Assembly (NCBI RefSeq): GCF_035083965.1
Contig: NC_089740.1
Span: 13,441,052-13,505,051 of the forward strand
Source of the DNA: Branchiostoma lanceolatum
Taxonomy: Eukaryota > Chordata > Leptocardii > Amphioxiformes > Branchiostomatidae
Length of the DNA: 64,000 nucleotides
Direction: 5' to 3'
In this document: positions 52,108 through 62,070 of the stretch, one piece after another
How positions within the stretch are numbered: the first letter of the stretch is position 1
Layout: the number at the start of each line of letters is the position of its first letter
Program-made: the position numbers and the translations under genes
Notes under the pieces: model-generated
Seen by the model: the letters and a program-made list of their open reading frames with translations, nothing else
What the model was told of the DNA's origin: nothing
Database searches by the model: none

Positions 52108-52659
52108 GTATCATGCACCACACGTTACAAGACATAACTGTTCACAGGGAATGAATAGAGCCAAATACAAGATTTCCTCCTAGCCCCTGTTTTTCATCCT
52201 GACCTATTTACAAATATTCAAGAACGAAGGAAATAGAATGATGTGGCTCAAGAGTATACATGTAAGAGTAAATCTCAAAATGCAATGAATCAAAGAATTC
52301 TTTCCTTGGTAACTAGTAACTTATAGTTATCACATCTCAAGTACAAAACTGGTGTTCTGTATTCTACTAGCTAGAACAGAGGATTTTTTAAATTATTCAA
52401 TACCACACTGTACTTGAGCTTAGATTAAAGATCTCAGTGTCCCGAACAAAACACCGTTTTCAGATTTCAAATCCGATGAACCTGACTTGAGATATTGAAT
52501 TCTGAAAGAATATATTTTGACATTTTTGGTGAAAACTTAATCATTAGTCCCATGGGTCTGATATGGCACCGCAGGGAGTATCTGCACTGTAATAAAGACA
52601 TTGTGTACAATAGTATGCATGTGGGGTAGTCAAGTTTTGATGCTTCACAACAGAAATTC

Positions 52660-53430
52660 TTGGCACAATTTGCTTATGCAAGTGTCAGCTGCCACAAGAT
52701 GTCAAGCAAATTAGTCATTATAACTAATTATCTTATTTTTAATTAGCATATCTGCATACTAATTAGGCATATTTGTTCTTCTTCTGCAGGTTTGTCTACT
52801 ACCACATTGTATATAACAACTAATATAACAACTGGTACTTGTCACATGCCTAGCAATAAGATAATCTTTATAAGCTCTGGTATTGTTGATTAATGACTTA
52901 TTAGCATATTTGCACATTAATTAGGAAGAAATGTATAACACAGGCCATTTCTACATATTGGCCTATGCATTTCTCTTTGATCTCATTTCTATGCAAACTA
53001 ATAGTGAAATAGGTAGTTGTCACAATATGTAGAACAAATAGATAATCTCTGACATTCTTAATTAAAAGATAATTAGCATATTTGCATACAAATGAGGACA
53101 ACAAAGTGCATGACCATGACTGTTTCTACCTCTCAGCCTACACAATTTTTGTCTGCTCTCATTTCTTTTCAAAATGAAAGTGGGACTGTTAGCAGTCACA
53201 ATATGTCTAGCTAATGAATAATCTCTGGCATTCTTAAGTAATCAATAATTAGCATATTTACATATTAATTAGGAAAATAAAGCACATGATTAAGGCTTCT
53301 TTCACCTAGCATACGATGTATTCTCTTCTGCTTTCATCAAAATAGAAAGAATAATACCAAAAATCTCAAGTATTCTTATTTAATGACTGCTTGTCATAAT
53401 CGTTCGCATACTAATTAGTCAAATTAATTG
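52660..53430. repeat. Diverged tandem repeat, units 150-176 bp
   Basis: The core aattagcatatttgcat...aattagg recurs at 52741, 52900, 53071, 53247 and about 53396. Between cores: cacaatatgt, tctctgacattcttaa, tctgctctcatttctt. Like the arrays at 32-34 kb it carries octamer-like TAGCATATTTGCATA words, but the rest of the unit differs. Confidence 0.75.
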
Positions 53431-53955
53431 GACAATGAATGACACTTCCATGTATGTACATTTATTACATTTTAATGCAATCATAAAAAATGCAACTCTT
53501 GCCTTTTCAAGACAAATTAGACAAATCTCTTTTGAAATTCACATATTCTCATAATGATTCTTGGACAGCAGTCAACTCGGTTTCTCCCAGTCAGGACAGG
53601 AAAATCAGGGCTGACCCTCAGGACACACCTAAGCATATAAGGACAATTAGTGCAAGGCAACAAGCCACCAGGATAAGATTAACAAAAGTATATATCTTTA
53701 ATAATACTGTACATGCATAAATTGATATCAGACACCTCAAGCTAAACTCATCGATTCATCAGCAAAACTCCTTGATACTGCCAAAACTTAATCCCATCTA
53801 CCTTCATAGTATGTGCGCAGTTTACATATTCCCAAGACGAGAAACGTGTAAGAAACCACATTATAATCAATGTTCGCCCCGCCCCCTCGCCGCGTCCCGC
53901 CCCAGTACCGCGGCTTCGCGCCATGGCACCGCGCGGAAAACACAATTCCCACCGC

Positions 53956-54994
53956 TATGTGGAACAGGCTAGTGAATATTACTGACGACAGGATTACAAA
54001 GAAGGTTTTTAGATGGGACCTGCGAAATAATGGTCCCTGGAGTAAAGACTTGTATGAAATATTCTCTGAATCAGAACAAGAACATGTTTTTCAAAATAGG
54101 TTAAAAGGCGACACGAGACTCACAAAAGATGTACTATTCTCGCAATATGAACAAAAGTGGGCTTATGAGCTCTGGCTTAAGCCAAAACTAAGAACGTATG
54201 CACTGATAAAAGACTCATTCTCTCCGGAGAGATATGTTACACTCCCTCTTACAAGAGCCCAGAGATCTCTGTGTGCCCAGCTGAGAGCGGGCATATTACC
54301 TTTGTCTATTGAAACAGGAAGATTTAATGCCATTCCTGAGGATGATAGAATTTGTCTACTGTGTAATCTACATGAAATTGAAAATGAGGTCCATTTCCTA
54401 TTTTATTGCCCTTTTTACGACAGTTTACGCCAAACACTGTTCAACAAAATGTACAACAAGAGACCTGATATCATTTGGGAAAGAGATGAAACAAAACTTA
54501 ACTGGTTATTCACGGAGGGGGTATTTGAAATTGCTTCATACATTCAGAAGGCTTGGAGGGAACGTAAGCACTACATCTACTCATAACAATTTGATTCTAT
54601 TTTGCATCTAGTTTTGGCTTTGTCTGATTTTGTTTCTACCCTGTCATATACTGTTTTGACTGTTATATACTGAGTTGATATACGTGTGTTTCCTTCAACA
54701 ACTTTTGACTTGAATTTAATTTATGTTCATTTACCACCTGCTTTCTTGAATTGAATCATTGTACCAGGTGTGTCCCTTTTTGTGTTTCCATTTTATTATG
54801 CTCATATTATTTTGTTACTCAGTACTGCTATTATTATGATTTATTTCTGATTATCATTATTTACTACTGTACCTCCTACATTTCTCAAGTTTATGTATTC
54901 TTATGTATGGTGTCTTATAAGCCCGTATGGGCTGGGCGACTTTTGTCGCAGGACACGGAAATAAACATTCATTCATTCATTCATTCATTCATTC
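53956..54994 (+). mobile_element. 5'-truncated LINE 3' end with ATTC tail
   Basis: Flanked by an 11-bp duplication ATTCCCACCGC (53945-53955 and 54995-55005). The open frame to TAA at 54584-54586 encodes only the C-terminal part of a LINE protein: FRWDLRNNGPWSKDLYEIFS, LRAGILPLSIETGRF and a zinc motif CLLCNLHEIENEVHFLFYC. The 3' UTR ends cacggaaataaa then (cattc/attc)n. No internal stop in the coding part, so the insertion is young. Confidence 0.9.
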
Positions 54995-55005
54995 ATTCCC
55001 ACCGC

Positions 55006-55300
55006 ATTTATCCCAAACTATGTGCAGTAAATCTGGTGTCAAATTAAAGCTAAGAACATGCTTTATCGTATTTCCGGTGCCGCAAATTGATAAATTACTT
55101 CCATTGGGGTGAAAAACGTGATCAAAGTTTTTAAAATCGTCATAAATTGACTTATCTTGCACATAGAAATTTGCGACACCCGCCAAAATGTTCCTAAAAT
55201 CCTCTAGAACGTGTTCGTGACGTTTATACAAACCATAATATTCGTTTGATCCGGTGGAAATTCGGTCAAAGTGCGGAGTTCGATTCCGCCCTTCGCTGAA
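55006..55300 (-). CDS. Hypothetical open frame interrupted by the LINE
   Basis: The minus frame reads EYYGLYKRHEHVLEDFRNIL, AGVANFYVQDKSIYDDFKNF and on to KCGGN at the LINE junction. It looks natural (varied composition, no repeats) and is open for about 100 codons. Removing the LINE would leave it running into GC-rich DNA at 53880-53955 before a stop. No family recognised. Confidence 0.3.
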
Positions 55301-55676
55301 ATCGTGCCCGCTGTCTGCTCGTTAATCACGCTCTAACTCGACACCAGTAACTTGTATTTATAAGAAATTCCGTACACATAGAGATAAGATATTGATGGTA
55401 AAACACACAAAATCTGGTGCTTGTAAGTATTATACTTTTTTTTCACAATTTTTTTAATTGACCAACTTAGGCCCGTAATACGGGGGAGTCAGATTTCGCA
55501 CGTTATTACAAGGTGAATTGCGCTAGCTAATTCTACACTGAAAAAGCTGCTTTACTGCTAAATACAATAAAGATACTAGTACTTCTTGGCATGTTACCTG
55601 CAAGTGTGTTGTTGTTTCACTCTTGGCTTTCTGTTAACAGATCTCTTGTGTTTTCCTTTCTTTTCTGCTTTTACAG

Positions 55677-55762
55677 TGGCATCTTGGCCACCACGCTTGG
55701 GAATTTACGCCAACGTACCGCGGGTTCGACTCCTACTTTGGGTACTATTACGATCATACAGA
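55677..55762 (+). CDS. Orphan sulfatase exon
   Basis: After tgcttttacag the frame gives WHLGHHAWEFTPTYRGFDSY FGYYYDHT, then a possible donor GA|GTGACG. (G)KWHLG...RGFDxFFGY is the conserved arylsulfatase B-type motif; lysosomal sulfatases use it near the active site. A preceding exon ending in K and later exons were not found, and a TTAA-flanked element starts 46 bp downstream, so this is a fragment or a gene with very long introns. Confidence 0.6.
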
Positions 55763-55808
55763 GTGACGGTGACAGTAACACAAAAGAAGAGGTTAGGATA
55801 GTCATTAA

Positions 55809-56391
55809 AGGCATCCAGAGCATTTTATGAGGCTTGAAACTTGAATGCAAAAACTCAAATTTCTAGTCATTCCTACACAGAGTAAGTTTCAAGAACACTA
55901 TACCATTACATATCGACATTAAAGGAGCAAAGATATGATGTCGTTGTGTGGTGAGAACTGACAGAAAATCCAAGCCCTTATAGACTGATGCTGACTGTCC
56001 ATCACAAATAGCGGTTCTGCACAAAGAGTGACTGCATGGCCGTCAAATTTTTGCATTTTTATGTTTAAATTTTTACGTTTTGGCGGAGGTGGGCGGGGCT
56101 ATGGTATCGATCTATTTACACTAGGCAGGTGAAACTAAAAGATCACCAAGTAGCTTATCTTTGTGCCACTTTTGAGAACTTTTGATAAGAAATCCGCTAT
56201 GGTATCGGTCTAATTACACTAGGCGCGTGATACTATAAGATCACCAAGTAGCTTATTTTTGTGCCGTTTTTGCGCACTTTTGATAAGAAATCCGCACGCA
56301 GATGTGGCTTTAGATGTCAATTTCATAAAGATTACAGCAACTAGCCTGAATATTTCCAGTTTTCAAGCCTCATAAAATGCTCTGGGTGCCT
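55809..56391. mobile_element. TTAA-flanked non-autonomous DNA transposon
   Basis: Begins AGGCATCCAGAGCATTTTAT and ends with the inverse (ataaaatgctctgggtgcct), a terminal inverted repeat of about 36 bp. Flanked by TTAA at 55805-55808 and 56392-56395, as in piggyBac and Kolobok elements. It is 583 bp with no transposase. Confidence 0.8.
56100..56295 (+). repeat. 98-bp tandem duplication inside the TTAA element
   Basis: tatggtatcgatctatttac ... gataagaaatccgc is followed at once by tatggtatcggtctaattac ... gataagaaatccgc, with a handful of differences. Confidence 0.9.
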
Positions 56392-56395
56392 TTAA

Positions 56396-58007
56396 TGACC
56401 ACCAAAACTAGACACAATGGCTAGGTGGTTCTTATGTACAACTGGTCACTTGTACAGGTTTGAATGTCTCCTGTTAAGTAGATGTATCAACTGCATAAAC
56501 TGATCATATTCCAGTCATACAAGAGATAAGGGCTATATAATAGGCATTTATGTTAAGGCTTAGCTGCATATTTTGCATTTATTTTATCTATTTTAAACCA
56601 TTTGGTTAAGATTTCTTGTGGGAATGTTGCTGGACAGGAACACTTATGTAATTATGTACATTTTTTTTACAACTTGAAAGAACTTAGGTTATATGTTTTG
56701 CATTCATTTGATTGTAAAACTTTTGGTTAAGATGTCTTGTGAGAATATTACTGGAAAAGAAAACTAGTCTTTATGTATCTAGTATTTTATGTTAGTCTGC
56801 ATTTTCCGAATATTTTGCTGCTCATATTATCAGGAATTACTACTGACGAGGCTGAGAAAAACTTGAGAATAGGTTACATACAAAATGGAAGACATGGTCT
56901 TAAAGAAAGCAAGACGAATAAATAAAGGGTATAAGTTTATATGTGGTTTAACGGCTGTAGATAGCCATGTAGACTGTGCTATGTAGCTGTATGACCGGAA
57001 GTAACGTTTCCCACAAATGACTGATTTTGTGAGTTGTGTTTGTTGTGTTTACTTCAGTGGAAAATTTAATGTTGGCGGGATTTGTAGGAGCTCATGAGCA
57101 AAAGAGGGGTTTAATCATGACATGAAATTGCACCAACCGTAAAAGTTAATGTACAAAATGTCTAACATGGAATTGATAATGTCAGAAAGAAACTTTTAAA
57201 ATGAGGCAAAGGAGGTAACGGTATGATAGTTCCATTTTGGTTTTGTGAAAACTTTTAAGTTTTCAAATGACAAACGAAAGTCCCAAGTTTAACTACTTGC
57301 AAAACCATTCTGGCCTGAAAATCAGCAACACTATATTTTTTCTTGAAAGATCTGCAATACCAAGTGAGGGTGAGGAGCTTTAATGTCAAGAACAAGAGGA
57401 GAAAATACCTGGATTGAAAACCCCATAACGAGACTCAGGCCTTTTCAGCTCAGAACGAGCACTGGAAATCGGGCTCGATAGGGGATGAATCTCTGTTTTT
57501 GCTACAGCAATGTTCATGTAACAGTTACACGGGCCATGGAGGATAAAGTGCTATGGAGGAAGCTCTCTGGATTGGTAAGTAAGTAATTAAGTACGTTACA
57601 CGGAGCCACAAAGTTAACACACCAAGCTGATTAGCATTTCAAACAATAAATGTTGAACTTTTAATTCATAAATGATACATCATAAACATCAAAAAAAGAA
57701 ATGTCTTGCTCTTTTGTCCAAGATCCACTTATATCATCATAGCCAATATAAGTACAAAGAAAAATAAAATTCTAGTTGTGAATAGTATAAATATTCATGT
57801 TTTAGGCACTGAAATATTACGGTAGTAGAAACATAATGACTTTTAAACTTTCATCTTTTTACCCAATTTTGTACGAGATTAACTCAAAACTTTAAATATC
57901 GATATAGGAGTTTACTTTCCAAATAAACTAAAACTTAAACTTCAAACTTTTTATCTTTGAGTATTATTTTCCACCCATAAGAGTTCTTCTATGTTGGTTC
58001 AAAATTG
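56396..58007. other. No supported gene
   Basis: AT-rich. Duplicated wording at 56540-56780 (tgcattt-attt...ttttggttaagat-tcttgtg-gaat) shows an imperfect local repeat of roughly 115 bp. No splice-supported frame. Confidence 0.4.
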
Positions 58008-58049
58008 TTTTCGTTGCTGCAGAATATCACACTGGTCACACTTTTAGGG
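58008..58049 (-). pseudogene. Fossil zinc finger after the stop
   Basis: Past the TAA, the same frame reads P-stop-KCDQCDILQQRKQF, a decayed copy of the next finger (...[16 protein letters not shown]). The stop seems to have replaced the Lys codon of the EKPY linker. Confidence 0.75.
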
Positions 58050-59619
58050 TTATTCTCCTGTATGGGTTCTCATATGTTGGGATAAGTGAGACTTCCGAGC
58101 TGTCCTGTATCCACACTCCCCACATATGTAGGGTTTCTCTGCAGTGTGTTTTATTAGATGTTGGTCCAAATGGCATTTTTGAGCAGCAGAATAGTCACAC
58201 TGGTCACATTTGTAGGGTTTTTCTCCTGTGTGGGTTTTCATATGTTGGGATAAGGTAGACCTCTGAGCTGTTTTGTATCCACACTCCCCACACATGTAGG
58301 GTTTCTCACCAGTGTGTTGTCTTTGATGTTGGTCCAAAGTGGATTTCCGTGCAGCAGAATAGTCACACTGGTCACACATGTAGGGTTTTTCTCCTGTATG
58401 GGTTCTCATATGTTGGGTTAAGTCAGACTTGTAAGCTGTCCTGTACCCACACTCCCCACACATGTAGGGCTTTTCCCCTGTGTGTTTTCTTAGATGGCTG
58501 TACAGGGAGGATTTCAGTGCAGCAGAATAGTCACACTGGTCGCACTTGTAGGGTTTTTCTCCAGTGTGGGTTCTCATATGTTTGGATAAGTGAGACTTTC
58601 GAGTTGTCCAGTATCCACACTCCCCACACATGAAGGGTTTCTCTCCAGTGTGTTTTGTTAGATGTTGATCCAAATGGTATTTCTGTGCAGCAGAATAGTC
58701 ACACTGGTCACATTTGTAGGGTTTATCTCCTGTGTGGGTTCTCATATGTTGGGATAAGCTAGACTTGTGGGCTGTCCTGAATCCACACTCCCCACACATA
58801 TAGGGTTTCTCTCCAGTGTGTTTTGTTAGATGTCGGTCCAAACTGGATTTCAGTGCAGCAGAATAGTCACACTGGTCGCACTTGTAGGGTTTTTCTCCAG
58901 TGTGGGTTCTCATATGTTTGGATAAGTGAGACTTTCGAGTTGTCCAGTATCCACACTCCCCACACATGAAGGGTTTCTCTCCAGTGTGTTTTGTTAGATG
59001 TTGATCCAAATGGTATTTCTGTGCAGCAGAATAGTCACACTGGTCACATTTGTAGGGTCTATCTCCTGTGTGGGTTCTCATATGTTGGGATAAGCTAGAC
59101 TTGTGAGCTGTCCTGTATCCACACTCCCCACACATATAGGGTTTCTCACCAGTGTGTTGTCTTTGATGTTGGTCCAAATGGGATTTCCGAGCAGCAGAAT
59201 AGTCACACTGGTCACATTTGTAAGGTTTTTCCCCTGTATGGGTTCTCACATGTTTGGTTAAGTCAGGCTTGCGAGCTGTACTGTATCCACACTCCCCACA
59301 CATGTAGGGTTTCTCTCCAGTGTGTTTTCTTAGGTGTATGTCCAAATTGCATTTCTGTGCAGCAGAATAGTCACACCGGTCACACTTGTAGGGTTTTTCC
59401 CCTGTGTGGGTTCTCATATGTTGGGATAAGTGAGACTTCCGAGCTGTCCTGTATCCACACTCCCCACACATGAAGGGTTTCTCTCCAGTGTGTTTTGTTA
59501 GATGTTGGTCCAAACTGGATTTCTGTGCAGCAGAATAGTCACACTGGTCACACTTGTAGGGGTCTGTGTGGGTTTTCATATGTCTGGATAAGTGAGACTT
59601 CTGAGCTGCCATGTCGACA
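58050..59619 (-). CDS. C2H2 zinc-finger protein, 18 fingers
   Basis: One large coding exon, stop TAA at 58050-58052. Likely start ATG at 59610-59612 ([20 protein letters not shown]); an acceptor catctccacag ends at 59620, so an upstream exon is probable. One partial finger is followed by 18 complete C-x2-C-x12-H-x3-H fingers joined by TGEKPY/F linkers. Types alternate: CDQCDYSAA and CGECGYRTA, a 56-residue double unit. Fingers 8-10 and 12-14 are nearly identical, marking a recent internal duplication. No KRAB, BTB or SCAN domain. Expected to be a nuclear DNA-binding protein; target unknown. Confidence 0.93.
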
Positions 59620-59796
59620 CTGTGGAGATGAAACAAATGGAAACAAAGATTTCATGTCTATTTGATGAGGAATTTGAAAATTGAAAGTTTTTTTTACGTA
59701 CGTTGACTTGCTTCCACTTCTCTTCAACTTAAATAATTTTTCAACCACCAACCAACCACCCTGTAAAAACTGGGCGGTTGCATTTTGCGAAACTTC

Positions 59797-59930
59797 TCCA
59801 AGCAGATGTAAGGTCCGGCTCAGCTTTTAAAGCGTGTTTCTAGGATAATCGGTAGGTGTTTTTTTTCGTGGTTCACTTGTCAACCTTTTCGCCCCATAGT
59901 CGACACAAAAACGGAGCATTAGACGGACGT
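59797..59930. repeat. Dispersed repeat, copy 1 (partner 61018-61140)
   Basis: agcagatgtaaggtccggct, ttttaaagc, ccttttcgccccatagtcg, acggagcattagacggacgt match agcagacgtaaggtccggct, tttcaaagc, cctttcgcctcattgtcg and acggaccattaagcagtcgt at 61018-61140 in the same orientation. Confidence 0.75.
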
Positions 59931-59980
59931 ACAGTTGTCTCCCTTCAATGAATATTACACTTTCAATGTCTCTTTTAATA

Positions 59981-60162
59981 AGCTAGTTCGGAGTTGCTAC
60001 TACGCATTTGCAGTGTCAAAGGTGAAGCCCCCCGGCTTGAAAACAGTGCTGGTCTCGACATTGTCTAGATTTACATAACAATGCCCCGCCGGATTTTGTT
60101 CACGTCTGGGGGGGCCTTTACCTTTGACACTGCACATACGTAATAAAAACTCCGAACTAGCT
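59981..60162. mobile_element. TA-flanked MITE upstream of the zinc-finger gene
   Basis: AGCTAGTTCGGAGTT at the left and AACTCCGAACTAGCT at the right, arms alike for about 45 bp (tgcagtgtcaaaggt), with TA on both sides (59979-59980, 60163-60164). It is 182 bp, mariner-like by target site. Confidence 0.75.
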
Positions 60163-60190
60163 TATACCAAATCCAAAGGCACGTCACAAA

Positions 60191-60602
60191 GGCCATGTTG
60201 ATTTGATTATATGGATGATATCCAAGCGCACATCAATTTTCGCCCGTTTCCAAAACAAACAAGATCAAAAAAGAGTAAGTTTTCTACCATACCGCAAATC
60301 ATACAAAGCAGCTACAAAATGAGAAAATATATGTTGTAAATTGCAATCACATATTTCGGAAAACGGATACGAGTGTCGTAGATTGACAAAGTCAATTCCA
60401 AAGTCAAAAAAGGAGATGTGAAATAACAAAAATGAAGAATATATTATCCGGTATACCATGTTTTAAGTTGTGTTCATCTTTCTTGACCACTTAGATTCCA
60501 TAATGAAGTCAACTCTTTTTGCCAAACTTTTTTGATTCGCACGCTCGCATCAGTTTTGGGGTTCCCGGAGGATGTCATCCATATAATCAAACTAACATGG
60601 CC
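60191..60602. mobile_element. Element with 33-bp terminal inverted repeats
   Basis: ggccatgttgatttgattat-atggatgatatcc at the left and ggatgtcatccatataatca-aactaacatggcc at the right. It is 412 bp; no clear target duplication, no coding frame. Confidence 0.65.
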
Positions 60603-60771
60603 TAGACCCTGTACACATCAACCACGAAAGTATCATTCAAAGATATGAGAGAGAAATTACTCTACGATAGTTCTCATTAAAACGAACTTCTAAACAGTAA
60701 ACTACCACACTCAACTCATAAACACCGCTATAAGAGAATCCCACTAAAAACATAATGGAACGTATGTTACC

Positions 60772-60880
60772 TGAGGTTGCAGATAGCGAGCGGACGGAAA
60801 AGACGGCGTGCAGTAAGATGGCGTCCAGAACTAGTAGTTTTTCACCGCCTTCAGGTGCTGCTGTAATTTACAATATGCAA
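60772..60880 (-). promoter_or_regulatory. Possible first (non-coding) exon of the zinc-finger gene
   Basis: The minus strand has CGCCATCTTACTG (a YY1-type CCATCTT word common near animal transcription starts), then ...GCAACCTCAG|GTAACATACG, a strong donor at 60771. Orientation and distance (about 1.1 kb) fit an upstream exon spliced to the acceptor at 59620. The intron would contain the two transposons above. Confidence 0.35.
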
Positions 60881-61017
60881 ATCGCTCTCGTCAGAACAAG
60901 CTGTCCCCAAATTTCATCAAGTCAGGATACCTCTGGTCGGAAATATTATTGACTGTAAAGCCTGCAAAGAATGTGGCAGAGGGAATACGCTTGTCCAAAG
61001 GGGAATTCACATCATCT

Positions 61018-61140
61018 TAAAGCAGACGTAAGGTCCGGCTCTGTTTTCAAAGCAATTTGTACGCTTTTTTTAGGGTCCACGTGGTAGCCTTTCGCCTCAT
61101 TGTCGCTCCATAACGGACCATTAAGCAGTCGTACAACATG
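61018..61140. repeat. Dispersed repeat, copy 2
   Basis: Partner of 59797-59930, described there. The interval between the copies holds the zinc-finger gene's presumed 5' exon and two transposons. Confidence 0.7.
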
Positions 61141-61598
61141 CCACGCTTCGCTGAAATATTTTACCCTGGATGTCGTATTCATAGAAGCTTCACTGGAAAT
61201 ACGCAATAAAAAATTAAGCGAATTGTACTTTACTTTTATTCATCCATCTGAGTAATAAATACCGTTCTGGAGGGACCTCCTCAAGCACGGGACCCTTATT
61301 TTACGTCTCGTCTCTAAGACGCTTTTACTAAATGTGCAGGCATCCTTGTTTTTCGAGACTATGCTATATTTTTGACATGAAAGCAAAGTTGAATGACGCT
61401 GATCCGGATCCGTGACAATGGCCGCAAATTTAGTTCCCCCCCATTTAACTAGAGCCTTACTTAAACTATTCAACTTCTTACATTCACCGAAAAGGTGAAC
61501 GTTATGTTTTTTTAAGCTTTTGTATGTATGTTTTGCGGCATGAACATACAGCGTGACGAATTAACCTTGATTGACATATCAAACTTTGGCCTGGAGGT

Positions 61599-62070
61599 TT
61601 ATAATAATGATAATAATAATAATGGTTTATTGGTTGGAAATAACCAGGGCAATGGCAGCTAGTGCTGATGAATTGCTGCATGGTTTACAATCACTTAATA
61701 CACAACAGATACATGTGTGCTCCACACTTGCACTTTGTGGAACTAAGGATCTGGGTGGCTGCGATTCGGCGCCAGCAGGTGACCTCAAAACGATCTTCCC
61801 CAACCGAAGTCAGGTACCCACAAGTGAGAGCCTTTGTTTTATGGTAAAGGTAGATCATTCAAAATTAGTTTACCCCAAAGGGTACCAAACGGTAATAGTT
61901 GACCCCGAAGGGTACACCAAAAGATATTGCGCACCACTCTACCTGGCTTCGACGGATACTTTTCAGCGTAACATCTCAACCAGGTAAGTAACTAGACTTG
62001 TAACCCGGGACCTCTCGGTTCTGAGCCTAACACCCCGCCGATTGGGCCAGACGTGGTGATCGGCATTAAA
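61599..62070 (-). repeat. tRNA-derived SINE
   Basis: On the minus strand the head is tRNA-like: TGGCCCAATCGGCGGGGTGT (A-box region) and GAGGTCCCGGGTTACAAGTC (B-box region), and the tail is (ATT)n (plus 61599-61623). The 138-codon open frame on the plus strand (61571-61987) lies within it and is not a gene. Confidence 0.65.

Noticed and set aside
55255-55305. tRNA gene suggested by gcggagttcgattccgccc
   Set aside because: Resembles a T arm and B box, but there is no A box at the right distance and no acceptor-stem partner; the sequence is also explained by the minus-strand open frame.
55700-55740. tRNA B box suggested by gcgggttcgactcct
   Set aside because: The segment codes for the conserved RGFDSYFG sulfatase motif; no other tRNA part is present.
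61571-61987. 138-codon plus-strand frame
   Set aside because: Lies wholly in a minus-strand tRNA-derived SINE with a trinucleotide tail.
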